Below, piece after piece: positions 18,017-26,864 of a stretch of 64,000 bases of DNA; positions within the stretch are counted from its first letter, which is position 1, and each line of letters opens with the position of its first letter. The notes beneath the pieces were generated by a model. That model saw only the letters and a program-made list of their open reading frames with translations. It was not told the DNA's origin and did no database searches. Source of the DNA: Rhizobium ecuadorense (GTDB lineage: Bacteria; Pseudomonadota; Alphaproteobacteria; Rhizobiales; Rhizobiaceae); assembly GCF_001187535.1 (NCBI RefSeq), contig NZ_LFIO01000023.1, positions 62,001-126,000 of the forward strand, written 5' to 3'. Position numbers and translations under genes: made by a program.

Positions 18017-18439
18017 TCAACCCTCTTCAAACGGGTTTACGAGCTTGAGATCAAGCCCCTCGAAATCTCTGGTGTTGCGGGTGGCGAGTGTGGCGCCGTT
18101 GGCAAGGCAGATGGCGGCAATCATGGCATCCTGGACCGAAATCGGACGCCCTATGTTTTCACGTTTCGCCCGCAGGCGTCCGGTTGCCATGGCCGCTTCC
18201 AAATCCCAGCCAACAATACGATCACGAAATTGGCCTTTCACCAAATTCTCGATGGCGCGAAAGAAGCGATCCGATCCGGTCTTCAAGAGAACCCTTTCAG
18301 CGCCGTAAATCTGCTCCATCAACCCGACAGTGCAAAGCCAGATTCTCGAGCTATCCTGCCGCAACATCCAAGCCTTCACCTTTTCATTGGGTAATGACCT
18401 GGCAAACTCGGAAACCACATTCGTATCGAGAACGATCAT
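18017..18439 (-). CDS. PIN-domain toxin ribonuclease (FitB/VapC family)
   Basis: A 140-residue protein of the PIN fold, expected to be a magnesium-dependent RNase neutralised by the protein encoded just upstream. The acidic site is complete: Asp5 in [11 protein letters not shown], Glu42 in [10 protein letters not shown], Asp104 in VQDAMIAA and Asp125 in RNTRDFEG. FitB-type features include the [19 protein letters not shown] ending. It overlaps its antitoxin gene by four bases, the normal arrangement for this class. Nearby codon use looks less strongly GC-biased than in fmt and def, in line with acquisition by transfer. RNA targets are unknown. Confidence 0.9.
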   Translation of the reverse strand: MIVLDTNVVSEFARSLPNEKVKAWMLRQDSSRIWLCTVGLMEQIYGAERVLLKTGSDRFFRAIENLVKGQFRDRIVGWDLEAAMATGRLRAKRENIGRPISVQDAMIAAICLANGATLATRNTRDFEGLDLKLVNPFEEG

Positions 18440-18720
18440 TCGAAGTCCTCAAACGGCCGGCCAAAATCCTTTTTCCGCGCGGCCTCGATTTCCTCCATGA
18501 TTGCAGCAAATTCGTCGTCTACCGCGTCTTCTCTTTCGAAAGCGGCGCGTATCGCTGCATAGGCCGACACGGCCTCGGGCTTTGCTCCGGTTTTTCTCTG
18601 AAGCGCTTCCCGCAAAAGTTCCTTGGCCTCGTCAGAAAGACTGTTTCCACTGCGCTGCGCCGATTCCGCAATGTCTCGCTTCATCGCCTCGGAAATATTC
18701 CTGATCAGAAAATCACCCAT
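18436..18720 (-). CDS. FitA/StbC-like antitoxin (ribbon-helix-helix DNA-binding)
   Basis: A 94-residue protein that should bind and inactivate the PIN toxin and repress its own operon. The N-terminus (FLIRNISEAMKRDIAESAQRSG, written here as about residues 4-25) matches the FitA-type ribbon-helix-helix, including the SLSDEAKELLREAL helix. The acidic C-terminal half (about 45-94) would wrap around the toxin. The gene stops within the toxin start (ATGA overlap). A perfect palindrome just upstream (18735-18753) is the likely operator. Confidence 0.88.
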   Translation of the reverse strand: MGDFLIRNISEAMKRDIAESAQRSGNSLSDEAKELLREALQRKTGAKPEAVSAYAAIRAAFEREDAVDDEFAAIMEEIEAARKKDFGRPFEDFE

Positions 18721-18734
18721 GCGGCACCTCCATC

Positions 18735-18753
18735 ATGATATCAGTGATATCAT
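18735..18753. promoter_or_regulatory. Palindromic operator of the toxin-antitoxin operon
   Basis: ATGATATCA and TGATATCAT are perfect 9-base inverted repeats with one base between them, located 15 bases upstream of the antitoxin start. Ribbon-helix-helix antitoxins bind such sites to autoregulate. The AT-rich site stands out from its GC-rich surroundings. Confidence 0.75.
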
Positions 18754-18785
18754 AATGCCTCGCCGGCGAATTTTCAACGCGGCGC

Positions 18786-19301
18786 TCAGAGCGCCTTCGA
18801 CTTCGCCGCCTTGGTGAACCTCTTGATCACCATCTCCCGCTTCAGCCGCGAGATATAATCGATGAACAGCACGCCGTTCAGATGGTCGATCTCGTGCTGC
18901 AGGCAGGTGGCGAGCAGGCCGTCGGCCTCCACCGTCTGTTCCTTGCCGTGGCGGTCGAGATATTTGACCGAGACGACAGCCGGGCGCTCGACCTCGGCAT
19001 AATAATCCGGGATCGACAGGCAGCCTTCCTCATAGACCGAGCGATCGTCGGAGGAGGTGACGATCTCCGGGTTGATGAAGACCTGCGGCTGCTTTTCCTC
19101 GCCCTCGCGCGACACGTCGATGACCAGCATACGGCGCGGCACGCCGATCTGGATCGCCGCAAGGCCGATGCCCGGCGCGTCGTACATGGTTTCCAGCATA
19201 TCGTCGGCAAGACGCTGCAGGTCGGCGTCGACCCGCTCGATCGGCTTGGAGATCTGGCGGAGAAGGGGATCGGGAAGAATGATGAGTGGCTTGATGGTCA
19301 T
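18786..19301 (-). CDS. def: Peptide deformylase
   Basis: A 171-residue metalloenzyme that removes the formyl group from nascent proteins, reversing the fmt-dependent modification. All three motifs are present: GIGLAA (about residues 44-49), EGCLS (about 91-95, metal Cys) and QHEIDHLNG (about 133-141, two metal His and catalytic Glu). The start [12 protein letters not shown] is the standard N-terminus; an ATG six codons upstream is possible but less likely. It lies upstream of the toxin-antitoxin pair, in the same direction as fmt, so the insertion may have separated the original def-fmt transcript. Confidence 0.97.
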   Translation of the reverse strand: MTIKPLIILPDPLLRQISKPIERVDADLQRLADDMLETMYDAPGIGLAAIQIGVPRRMLVIDVSREGEEKQPQVFINPEIVTSSDDRSVYEEGCLSIPDYYAEVERPAVVSVKYLDRHGKEQTVEADGLLATCLQHEIDHLNGVLFIDYISRLKREMVIKRFTKAAKSKAL

Positions 19302-19534
19302 GGCGTTCCCATAACCCATCTTTTCCGACTATGGAATTATCCGGCAGGCGGGGAAGACGCTTTTTTGCATCTCCGCCCGGAATTTCGCCATATTCGCCTC
19401 GGGTCGCTGGCGGACAGCGGTGCCGAGTGATCGCATAGGCCAGCAGCCGCCACCGCGTGCGAATATATCGGGGGCCTCCAGTTTCGTTCACGCTTTGATC
19501 TATATATTGCCGCCCCTTCTGTTATGGTTGCGGC

Positions 19535-20761
19535 ATGACCGCCCATTCCGATTCGTTCACTTTACCGCTTGCCTCGATCAGCCCGACCATGTTGGCGCTT
19601 GCCGGCGGGGTTCTGCTGGCCTTTGTCCTGCTGGTGACCGTGCTGCTGCTGCGTGGTGCAAGCCTTCGCCGCGAACAGGCGGAGGAGGCGAGCTTTCGCG
19701 CTGGAGAAAGCGACGCGCGCATGGCCGAGCTTCTGAAGATCCAGGCGGAAATGCAGGGCCGCATCGCGGCAATGACCGAGGTTTTCGGGGCGCGGCAGAG
19801 CGAGCTCAACCAGGCGATCAGCCAACGCCTCGACGGCATGTCGCAGCGCGTCAACTCGACGATTACCGAGCAGACCAAGTCGACGCATGAGAACCTGCAG
19901 CGGTTGCAGGAGCGGCTGGCGGTGATCGATGCGGCGCAGAACAATATCCAGACGCTGGCCAAGGATGTCGTCGGGCTGCAGGCCATTCTTTCCAACAAGC
20001 AGACGCGCGGCGCCTTCGGCCAGTCCCGGATGGAAACGATCATCGCCGACGGCCTGCCGATGGGCGCCTATGCCTTCCAGCAGACGCTCACCAACGGTTC
20101 GCGGCCGGACTGCACGATCCGCATGCCGAACGGCGCGCCGCCGCTGGTGATCGATGCGAAATTTCCGCTCGAAGCCTGGAACGCGATCCGCGACGCCGGC
20201 AACCCGGAGGCCGGCAAGATCGCCGGCCAGCAGTTTCGCCGCGACATGGAGATCCACATCCGGGACATTTCCGAGAAATATCTGATCCAGGGCGAAACCC
20301 AGGATACGGCCTTTCTCTTCGTGCCGTCGGAATCGATCTTCGCCGAGCTCCACGAGAATTTCGAGCCGGTGGTGCAGAAGGCGCACCGGGCGCGTGTCGT
20401 CATTGTTTCGCCGTCGCTGCTGATGCTGTCGATCCAGGTCATCCAGGCCGTGCTCAAGGACCAGCGCATGCGGGCGCAGGCGCATCTGATCCAGGGCGAG
20501 GTGGCAATCCTGATGGACGATCTCGGCCGCCTCGATGAGCGGGTGCGCAAGCTGCAAGGTCACTTTGCTATGGCGCAGAAGGACATCGACATGGTCGTCA
20601 CCTCGGCCGACAAACTGACCAGGCGCGGCGCCAAGATCGAAGCGCTGGAATTCGAAGCGGGCGGTGGCGAGGCCAAGCCGGCCCGCGACGGCGAACCCGC
20701 GGCCAAATCGGTGGAAAGCCGCACCGGTCTTCTCAAGCTGCGGGTGGTTGACGAGGAGTGA
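19535..20761 (+). CDS. rmuC: DNA recombination protein RmuC
   Basis: A 408-residue protein of the RmuC family, linked to limiting inverted-repeat rearrangements. It has one N-terminal membrane helix (about residues 15-38), a long coiled coil (about 40-140, with heptad Gln, Arg and Leu), and the conserved nuclease-like RmuC domain (about 145-360). The latter includes LPMGAYAFQQTL, VIDAKFPLEAWNAI and TAFLFVPSES. The VIDAKFP segment is the family hallmark and resembles a PD-(D/E)xK core. It is divergent from def, which agrees with the usual rhizobial order. The molecular reaction is still not well defined for the family. Confidence 0.93.
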   Translation: MTAHSDSFTLPLASISPTMLALAGGVLLAFVLLVTVLLLRGASLRREQAEEASFRAGESDARMAELLKIQAEMQGRIAAMTEVFGARQSELNQAISQRLDGMSQRVNSTITEQTKSTHENLQRLQERLAVIDAAQNNIQTLAKDVVGLQAILSNKQTRGAFGQSRMETIIADGLPMGAYAFQQTLTNGSRPDCTIRMPNGAPPLVIDAKFPLEAWNAIRDAGNPEAGKIAGQQFRRDMEIHIRDISEKYLIQGETQDTAFLFVPSESIFAELHENFEPVVQKAHRARVVIVSPSLLMLSIQVIQAVLKDQRMRAQAHLIQGEVAILMDDLGRLDERVRKLQGHFAMAQKDIDMVVTSADKLTRRGAKIEALEFEAGGGEAKPARDGEPAAKSVESRTGLLKLRVVDEE

Positions 20762-20842
20762 CCGCTTCGGGCAGTGTCTCGCCCGCATGAAACAGCAGGA
20801 GCATGACGTCGCCTGCATGCGCCAGAGGACGGGACATCCCTG

Positions 20843-21742
20843 ATGATTACAGTTTTCGGGTCCATCAACATGGACCTCATCGCCACCACCGAGCGCCTGC
20901 CGAAGCCCGGCGAGACGGTGGCCGGCAACGGCTTTGCCACCGCCGCCGGCGGCAAGGGCGCCAACCAGGCGCTGGCCGCGCGGCGCGCCGGTCGCCATGT
21001 GCATATGGCCGGCGCCGTCGGCAAGGACAGTTTTGCCGCCGATGCCCTTTCCCTGCTCAATGATGCGGGTACCGATCTTTCCCGCGTCAAACATGTCGAC
21101 GGTCCCACAGGCACGGCGCTGATCCTGGTCGGCGGCGACGGCGAAAACATGATCGCCGTCGTTCCCGGCGCCAACGGCCTGGTCACGCCCGACGATGCCG
21201 AGGCCGCGATCGGCGGCATGCAGGAACGCGATATCCTGATGCTGCAGCTCGAAGTGCCGACATCAGCCGTCGAACGCGCGCTGTCGGCCGCCCGCGCCGA
21301 GGGCGTCACCAGCATTCTCAACCTTGCTCCCTTGATTCCCGATGCGCCGCGTCTCGGCCGGCTCGCCGATATCGTCATCGCCAACGAGACCGAATTCGAG
21401 CGGCTGGCCGGACAGGACGGCATGGACGCGCAAGCGCGCGAGGCGGCCCTGACGCGCCTGCACGCCGAAACCGGCCAGACGCTGATCGTGACGCTCGGCG
21501 GCGACGGCGTCGTCGCCATCCGCGACGGAGCGATCGCGCGGGCGCAGGGCCTGAAGATCGAACCCGTCGATACGGTCGGCGCCGGCGACACCTTCTGCGG
21601 CTATTTCGCTGCGAGCCTCGACGAGGGTCTGGATTTTGCCTCGGCGCTGCGCCGGGCGGCGGTCGCCGGTTCGCTCGCCTGCCTCAAATCAGGAGCACAG
21701 CCTTCGATCCCTTCGGGTGAAGACGTCGCAGCCAGGATATAG
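20843..21742 (+). CDS. rbsK: Ribokinase (PfkB family)
   Basis: A 299-residue sugar kinase that converts D-ribose to ribose 5-phosphate. It opens with MITVFGSINMDLIATTERLP and the glycine-rich substrate motif GGKGANQALAARRAG (about residues 36-50). The anion-hole and catalytic base motif is DTVGAGDTFCGYFAA (about 244-258). These are the two PfkB signatures in ribokinase-specific form. No ribose transporter is adjacent. Another pentose or nucleoside specificity is possible, but the N-terminal GSxNxD pattern supports ribokinase. Confidence 0.92.
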   Translation: MITVFGSINMDLIATTERLPKPGETVAGNGFATAAGGKGANQALAARRAGRHVHMAGAVGKDSFAADALSLLNDAGTDLSRVKHVDGPTGTALILVGGDGENMIAVVPGANGLVTPDDAEAAIGGMQERDILMLQLEVPTSAVERALSAARAEGVTSILNLAPLIPDAPRLGRLADIVIANETEFERLAGQDGMDAQAREAALTRLHAETGQTLIVTLGGDGVVAIRDGAIARAQGLKIEPVDTVGAGDTFCGYFAASLDEGLDFASALRRAAVAGSLACLKSGAQPSIPSGEDVAARI

Positions 21743-21860
21743 CGGGTTGCCTTGCGAAGCCGCCGGCTAGACTCCCGCTGATTCCGGGAGTTGCGGCGGT
21801 TTCCGGCCTGACGCGCATCGCATTGTCGCAAGACTGCTGCACAGTTTTGCAGGGCCTGGT

Positions 21861-22325
21861 TCAGGCGGCGTTGGACGTCTGCTCTTCATTGAGGAAGGCG
21901 TAGATCGCCGAAGCGGAATCGGTGGCGCGCAGCTTGGCGACCAGATCGTGGTCGCGCAGCACGCGGGCAATCCGCGACAGGGCCTTGAGGTGATCAGCGC
22001 CCGCGCCTTCCGGCGCCAGCAGCAGGAAAACGAGGTCGACAGGCTGGTCGTCCAGGGCCTCGAAATCGACAGGCTGCTCCAGCCGGGCGAAGATGCCGAC
22101 GATCGAATGGATGTTGACCAGCTTGCCGTGGGGAATGGCGATGCCGTTGCCGACGCCGGTCGAGCCAAGGCGTTCGCGCTGCAGGATGACGTCGAAGATC
22201 TCCCGTTCGGAGAGCCCGGTGATCCTGGCGGCTCTTGCGGCCAATTCCTGAAGCAGCTGTTTCTTGGAATTTACTCTGAGGGCGGGAATGATCGCATCCT
22301 GATGGAGCAAATCTGCCAATGCCAT
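21861..22325 (-). CDS. ptsN: Nitrogen-regulatory EIIA protein (PtsN, EIIA-Ntr)
   Basis: A 154-residue phosphoprotein of the nitrogen phosphotransferase system that takes phosphate from NPr and adjusts potassium transport, carbon/nitrogen balance and stress responses. The phospho-accepting His is in GNGIAIPHGKL (about residues 59-69). Family segments ILQRERLGSTGVG and VDLVFLLLAPEGAGADHLKALSRIARVL (shown in part here: LLAPEGAGADHLKALS) are intact. It follows hpf on the same strand with 70 bases between, containing a strong hairpin, and belongs to the rpoN neighbourhood typical of proteobacteria. Confidence 0.95.
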   Translation of the reverse strand: MALADLLHQDAIIPALRVNSKKQLLQELAARAARITGLSEREIFDVILQRERLGSTGVGNGIAIPHGKLVNIHSIVGIFARLEQPVDFEALDDQPVDLVFLLLAPEGAGADHLKALSRIARVLRDHDLVAKLRATDSASAIYAFLNEEQTSNAA

Positions 22326-22360
22326 TTCTTTTTCCTTCTGTCGCCGGGATCAAATGCAAG

Positions 22361-22383
22361 GAGCGGCGGCAATACCGCCGCTC
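22361..22383 (-). terminator. Hairpin between hpf and ptsN (attenuator or partial terminator)
   Basis: A 9-base-pair perfect stem GAGCGGCGG / CCGCCGCTC with a 5-base loop lies 12 bases after the hpf stop codon and 35 bases before ptsN. No T run follows, so it may protect or process the mRNA rather than end it. Confidence 0.5.
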
Positions 22384-22395
22384 ACTGCCCTGACC

Positions 22396-22971
22396 TCAGC
22401 CTTTGATATTGGCCGAATCGATCCAGCCAATATTTCCGTCGTGCCGACGGTAAACGATGTTCAAATGTTCCTTGCCGGGGCTGCGGAACAGGAGAAGCGG
22501 CTCGTCGGTCATGTCGAGTGCCATCACGGCGGTGGCGACCGACATGGTCTTCAGCTGCTTCGTGCTTTCGGCGACGATTGCAGGGGCGAAATCGTCGGGA
22601 ATTTCATCCTCGTGATCAGGAACAGAGTCCATGACCGTGTAGGAGACTTCTGCAAAACCGTTCAGATGGTTTCCGGCATGATGGTCCTTCAGCTTGCGCT
22701 TATAGCGGCGCAGACGCTTTTCGATGCGCTCCGAAGCGGCGTCAAAAGCAAGCTGGGGATCGGTCGCTTCACCGGCCGCATGCAGCACCACCCCGCTGTC
22801 GAGATGAAGCTTGCAATCTGCGGAGAAACGAGAACTCGCCTTTTCCACGGTCACCTGGCCGGAATACCCCCCGTCGAAGTATTTCGTGATGGCCATACCA
22901 ATTTGGTCCTCGATCTTTTGACGGAACGATTCACCAATTTCCATATGTTTACCGGACACACGCACACTCAT
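22396..22971 (-). CDS. hpf: Ribosome hibernation-promoting factor, long form
   Basis: A 191-residue protein that binds the 30S decoding region and drives formation of inactive 100S ribosomes in stationary phase. The N-terminal domain (about residues 1-105) begins MSVRVSGKHMEIGESF and has the usual alternating strands plus the basic helix ASERIEKRLRRYKRKLKDHH. The C-terminal dimerisation domain (about 130-191) ends KEHLNIVYRRHDGNIGWID. This is the long HPF type found in Alphaproteobacteria. It normally lies directly after rpoN; here an EamA transporter gene intervenes. Confidence 0.95.
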   Translation of the reverse strand: MSVRVSGKHMEIGESFRQKIEDQIGMAITKYFDGGYSGQVTVEKASSRFSADCKLHLDSGVVLHAAGEATDPQLAFDAASERIEKRLRRYKRKLKDHHAGNHLNGFAEVSYTVMDSVPDHEDEIPDDFAPAIVAESTKQLKTMSVATAVMALDMTDEPLLLFRSPGKEHLNIVYRRHDGNIGWIDSANIKG

Positions 22972-23111
22972 GGAGTTTCCCTTCTTATGTCGTTTGCGGG
23001 TATCAGTTTACGCCAAGCCTCAGGTTCATCCAAGCACTTCGCGCAATCTCAAGCAAGATCGGCGTCAGCCTGCTGGTCCTTGGTACCCTTCTGATGCTGG
23101 GGATAACTCCA

Positions 23112-23129
23112 GATGCCGTTTGCGGCATC
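23112..23129. other. Small hairpin in the hpf upstream region
   Basis: GATGCCG / CGGCATC with a TTTG loop is the only clear structure in the 291 bases between hpf and the EamA gene (22972-23262). A short open frame on the minus strand here has no ribosome-binding site or recognisable product. The hpf promoter must lie in this region but could not be assigned. Confidence 0.35.
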
Positions 23130-23262
23130 GATTGCGGCGGGCTTCTAGCCAGCCGCTGCCGGAAAGTCAATAGGGCGAAAACCGCGGCTGCCAATGCGCG
23201 CACCGCGTGTGATGCCGCGCCAAGGAATACCGGGGATGCGGCCGACCGCTAGCCAGTGATGC

Positions 23263-24177
23263 CTAGACCATTCCCGCCCTGCTTGTACTCACCCTTGCCG
23301 GGATCGTCATAGCTGCGACACCGAGAATGACGCAAATGAGTCCAATCCAGGCGGTGGAGCTCAGCCTTTCGCCGAGGAAAACGATGCCGATCGCAACGCC
23401 GATCGGAACCCTGAGATAGGCTTGCGACGTCGTTCCGACCGAACCCAGCGTCTGGACGAGGCGGAAATAGATCGAAAAGGCAAGCGCCGTCGAAAAGGCG
23501 GAAAGAGCCAGCAGCGCCAGAATCGATGCGGCCGATGGATCGAGCGTCCACGGCCGGTCGACGACAAGGCTGACCGGCAACAGAATGACCGCACCTGAGA
23601 TCAACGAGCCGGCCGCCGGCACGATGGGATCGAGCCCCTTGAAGTTCTTGCTGAAAATCGCCGCACCAGCATAGCAGGTGGTCGCCAGGATGATGGCGAG
23701 CTGCGCCGTCAGGCTTTCGCCGAGACCGCCGAGCACCGAGACGCCGATGACCAGGCAGATGCCGGCAAGCCCTGATATGACGCCGAAAAGCTTTCGCGCC
23801 GTCACCTGCTCATGGCGGGTTATCAACACGGTCAGCAGGAAGGTGAAGATCGGCGTCGCCGAATTGAGAATCACCGCCAGCCCGGCATCGACGGATTGTT
23901 CCGCCCAGGCGATCAGCGTGAAGGGAATGACGCTGTTCAGACAGGCCTGGACGAAAAGCCGCCGCCACGTCTCGCCGTCGGTGGGCAGGCGGATTCGCCG
24001 GTAGCGGAGGACGATAAGCAGGATGGCACCGGCAATCAGCGTGCGGACCGCGATCAACGTCACCGGCGGGATCGTCTCGACACCGATCTTGATGAAAGTA
24101 TAGGAGGCCCCCCAAAGGGTCGCCAGCGCCAACAGCAGAAAAAGCTCCCTGGCAAGCTTCTGATTTTGCGGCATCAT
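23263..24177 (-). CDS. EamA/DMT-superfamily transporter
   Basis: A 304-residue inner-membrane protein with ten predicted helices arranged as two EamA repeats (about residues 10-140 and 155-290). Seen directly: LFLLLALATLWGASYTFIKIG (given here as helix 1, about 10-30), the hallmark Pro/Gly-containing LNSATPIFTFLLTVL before residue 125, and the matching second-half block AYLRVPIGVAIGIVFLGE. Members export amino acids, purines or other metabolites. The start at 24177 (MMPQNQKL) is preceded by GGGAAAG; a longer frame exists. Its place between rpoN and hpf is unusual. The substrate is unknown. Confidence 0.88.
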   Translation of the reverse strand: MMPQNQKLARELFLLLALATLWGASYTFIKIGVETIPPVTLIAVRTLIAGAILLIVLRYRRIRLPTDGETWRRLFVQACLNSVIPFTLIAWAEQSVDAGLAVILNSATPIFTFLLTVLITRHEQVTARKLFGVISGLAGICLVIGVSVLGGLGESLTAQLAIILATTCYAGAAIFSKNFKGLDPIVPAAGSLISGAVILLPVSLVVDRPWTLDPSAASILALLALSAFSTALAFSIYFRLVQTLGSVGTTSQAYLRVPIGVAIGIVFLGERLSSTAWIGLICVILGVAAMTIPARVSTSRAGMV

Positions 24178-24264
24178 GGTCGGCTTTCCCAGTTCGCTCC
24201 AGACGCCAGAGCAATAACGGGATTTGGAGCTGGATGCTTCGATCAAGACCGAAGCATTGCGGTG

Positions 24265-25827
24265 TCAGAAGCCGGCGACCTTGGCGAGCGCCCGCTTTTC
24301 GCGGCGGCGCTGCACCGAGGAGGCGATGTTCATGGCCTCGCGGTATTTGGCAACCGTGCGCCGGGCGAGATCCACGCCGCCCTTCTTCAGCATGTCGACG
24401 ATATCGTCGTCGGAGAGCACCGCGTCCGGGCTCTCCTGCATGATCAGCGCGCGGATCTTGTGACGCACGGCCTCGGCCGAATGGCTGTCGCCGCCGGCGA
24501 CGGCGCTGATCGAGACGGTGAAGAAATATTTGAGTTCGAAGAGGCCGCGCGGCGTCAGCATATATTTGTTCGAGGTGACGCGGCTGACGGTGGATTCATG
24601 CATCTTGATCGCTTCGGCGACCGTCTTCAGGTTCAGCGGGCGCAGGTGGTCGACGCCGTTCAGCAGGAAGGCGTCCTGCTGGCGGACGATCTCGCTTGCC
24701 ACCTTCATGATGGTCTTCGCCCGCTGGTCGAGACTGCGTGTCAGCCAGTTGGCGCTCTGCAGGCATTCGGAAAGGAAGGCGTGATCCTCGCCATTGCGGG
24801 TCACGCGGGAAAAATAGGATTGGTTGACCAGCACGCGCGGCAGCGTATCCGGATTAAGCTCGACCAGCCAGCCGCCCTCCGAAGAGGGCCTGACGACGAC
24901 GTCGGGCATGATCGCTTCGGAAACGCCGGTCTCGAAACCGCTGCCGGGTTTGGGATTGAGCTGGCGAATTTCGCCGAGCATATCGAGAAGATCTTCCTCG
25001 TCGACGCCGCAGAGCCGCTTCAGCGTGGCGAAATCGCGCCGCGCCAGCAGTTCGAGGTTTTCGACGAGCGCCTGCATGGCGGGGTCGTATCGGTCCTTCT
25101 GCCTGAGCTGGATCGCCAGGCATTCCGAGAGGCTGCGGGCGAAAACTCCCGGCGGATCGAGCGTCTGCAGGGCGGCAAGCACACGCTCGGCCGCAGTCAG
25201 GCTGGTGCCCAGCCGTTCGCCGGTCTCGACGAGATCGACCTGCAGATAACCGGCATCGTCGAGCTGATCGACGAAGTTCTGCGCGATCAGCCGATCGGCC
25301 ATGTCGGGCAGGATGAAGGGGATCTGCTGGACGAGATGATCGCGCAACGACACCTGGCCGGCGACGAAATCGTCGAGATCGTAATCGGCGCCCTCGCCGC
25401 CGCTGCCCGGCATCGATTTCCACTGGCCGACGAGCTCCGGCGCATCGAGGCGCTGCGGCGCGCTGTCATCGGGAAAAACATTGGTATAGTTGGCGTCGAG
25501 TTCGTCGTTCAGCCGGCTGGTGCTGGCGCTGCCGCCATTGTCGTACCAGTCGCTGGAGAGCGCGTCGGTGCGGTTGTCATAGCCGTCGTCCGAGCCCGCA
25601 TCCTCCGGCGGATGACCATAAGGCTCATCTTCGGCTTCGCCGCGTTCGGCCCCTGCCTCGCCGTCATTCGACGGAAATTCGAGCAGCGGGTTCTTCTCCA
25701 CCTCCTGGGCGATGAACTGGGTGAGCTCGACATGCGTCATCTGCAGCAACTGGATGGATTGCATCAGTTGCGGTGTCATCACCAGGGATTGGTTCTGGCG
25801 CAGGAAAAGACTGGCGGACAGTGCCAT
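24265..25827 (-). CDS. rpoN: RNA polymerase sigma-54 factor
   Basis: A 520-residue sigma factor for nitrogen-related and other enhancer-dependent genes, including nitrogen fixation genes in rhizobia. Region I, the activator-interacting domain, is at residues 1-50 (LFLRQNQSLVMTPQLMQSIQ onwards, Gln/Leu-rich). An acidic region II spans about 55-130. The core-binding region follows, and the RpoN box ARRTVAKYREAM lies near the C-terminus at about 495-506, with the HTH segment MHESTVSRVTSNKYM near 410. It is full length. Rhizobia with two rpoN genes carry one on the chromosome beside lptB, as here. Confidence 0.97.
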   Translation of the reverse strand: MALSASLFLRQNQSLVMTPQLMQSIQLLQMTHVELTQFIAQEVEKNPLLEFPSNDGEAGAERGEAEDEPYGHPPEDAGSDDGYDNRTDALSSDWYDNGGSASTSRLNDELDANYTNVFPDDSAPQRLDAPELVGQWKSMPGSGGEGADYDLDDFVAGQVSLRDHLVQQIPFILPDMADRLIAQNFVDQLDDAGYLQVDLVETGERLGTSLTAAERVLAALQTLDPPGVFARSLSECLAIQLRQKDRYDPAMQALVENLELLARRDFATLKRLCGVDEEDLLDMLGEIRQLNPKPGSGFETGVSEAIMPDVVVRPSSEGGWLVELNPDTLPRVLVNQSYFSRVTRNGEDHAFLSECLQSANWLTRSLDQRAKTIMKVASEIVRQQDAFLLNGVDHLRPLNLKTVAEAIKMHESTVSRVTSNKYMLTPRGLFELKYFFTVSISAVAGGDSHSAEAVRHKIRALIMQESPDAVLSDDDIVDMLKKGGVDLARRTVAKYREAMNIASSVQRRREKRALAKVAGF

Positions 25828-26047
25828 GACGGACGCGAAACTCCCTCGATTCCTCCGGGAAACCGCGTCCGATCACACTTCAGGCGACGGAAATCCAACT
25901 GGCCCAAAAATTGCTTTTTTATCTCATTTGGTCAAGCGGAACTATGTCAGCGCGGTTAATTTCTGCGGTGGGACAGGTGTCGGCGAAAGGTCTGCGCCGT
26001 TTCAGGACGACTGAGGCAGCGTCCCCGTCTTTGGCGTCATCAGCCAT

Positions 26048-26848
26048 TCAGAGGCTGAAATTGTCGCCGAGATAAAGCCGGCGCACTTCCGGATTGTTGA
26101 CGATGTCGTTCGCCCGGCCATGGGTCAGCACTTCACCGGCATGGATGATGTAGGCGCGGTCGATCAGGCCCAGCGTCTCGCGCACATTGTGGTCGGTGAT
26201 GAGAACGCCGATGCCGCGCGCCGTCAGGTGGTGGACGAGATTCTGGATGTCGGCGACCGAGATCGGATCGACGCCGGCGAAGGGTTCGTCAAGCAGCATG
26301 AAGGTCGGGTCGGTCGCAAGCGCCCGGGCGATTTCGAGGCGGCGGCGCTCACCGCCCGACAGGGCGACGGCGGCACTCTTGCGCAGCTTCTGGATATGGA
26401 ATTCCTCCAGCAGCTCGTTCAGCTTCTGCTCGCGCTCGGCCTTGTCCTTGACATGCACTTCGAGGACGGCGCGGATATTCTCTTCCACCGTCAGGCCGCG
26501 GAAGATCGAGGCTTCCTGCGGCAGGTAACCGACGCCGAGACGCGAGCGGCGGTACATCGGCATGGTCGTGACGTCGTTGCCGTCGATCTCGATCGTGCCT
26601 TCATCCACCGGCACGAGGCCGGTGATCATGTAAAAGCAGGTGGTCTTGCCGGCGCCGTTCGGGCCGAGCAGTCCGACGGCCTCGCCACGGCGCACCACCA
26701 GCGAGACGCCGTTGACGACGCGACGCGTCGCATAGGTCTTCGTCAGACCGCGGGCGATCAGCGTTCCCTGATAGCGGCTTTTGTCGGCGGCGCCCGCAGC
26801 TTGTGGCCCGGGCTGGCCGAACATGGTGGATAGCGATGATAATTTCAC
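26048..26848 (-). CDS. lptB: LPS export ABC transporter ATP-binding protein
   Basis: A cytoplasmic ATPase that powers extraction of lipopolysaccharide from the inner membrane with LptFG. ABC motifs: Walker A GPNGAGKTT (about residues 69-77), Q-loop GYLPQEASIFRGLT, signature LSGGERRRLEIARAL (about 169-183), Walker B FMLLDEPFAGVDP and H-switch ITDHNVRE. The start is uncertain: GTG at 26848 (266 residues, 17 bases after lptA) or ATG at 26824 (258 residues); neither has a good Shine-Dalgarno motif. The N-terminal extension before the ABC domain is typical for rhizobia. It sits between lptA and rpoN on one strand. Confidence 0.94.
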   Translation of the reverse strand: MKLSSLSTMFGQPGPQAAGAADKSRYQGTLIARGLTKTYATRRVVNGVSLVVRRGEAVGLLGPNGAGKTTCFYMITGLVPVDEGTIEIDGNDVTTMPMYRRSRLGVGYLPQEASIFRGLTVEENIRAVLEVHVKDKAEREQKLNELLEEFHIQKLRKSAAVALSGGERRRLEIARALATDPTFMLLDEPFAGVDPISVADIQNLVHHLTARGIGVLITDHNVRETLGLIDRAYIIHAGEVLTHGRANDIVNNPEVRRLYLGDNFSL

Positions 26849-26864
26849 GTGGGAGGCCGGCTTC

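Noticed and set aside
19562-21094. A 510-codon minus-strand frame covering rmuC and part of rbsK
   Set aside because: It spans two well-supported genes in the opposite strand and has no recognisable domain.
23003-23203. A 66-codon minus-strand frame before hpf
   Set aside because: No ribosome-binding site, no domain and unremarkable composition; more likely the untranslated region of hpf.
23812-25959. A 715-codon open frame on the plus strand opposite rpoN
   Set aside because: It is the mirror of rpoN codon bias, rich in Arg, Asp, Gly and His with no domain; rpoN itself is unmistakable.
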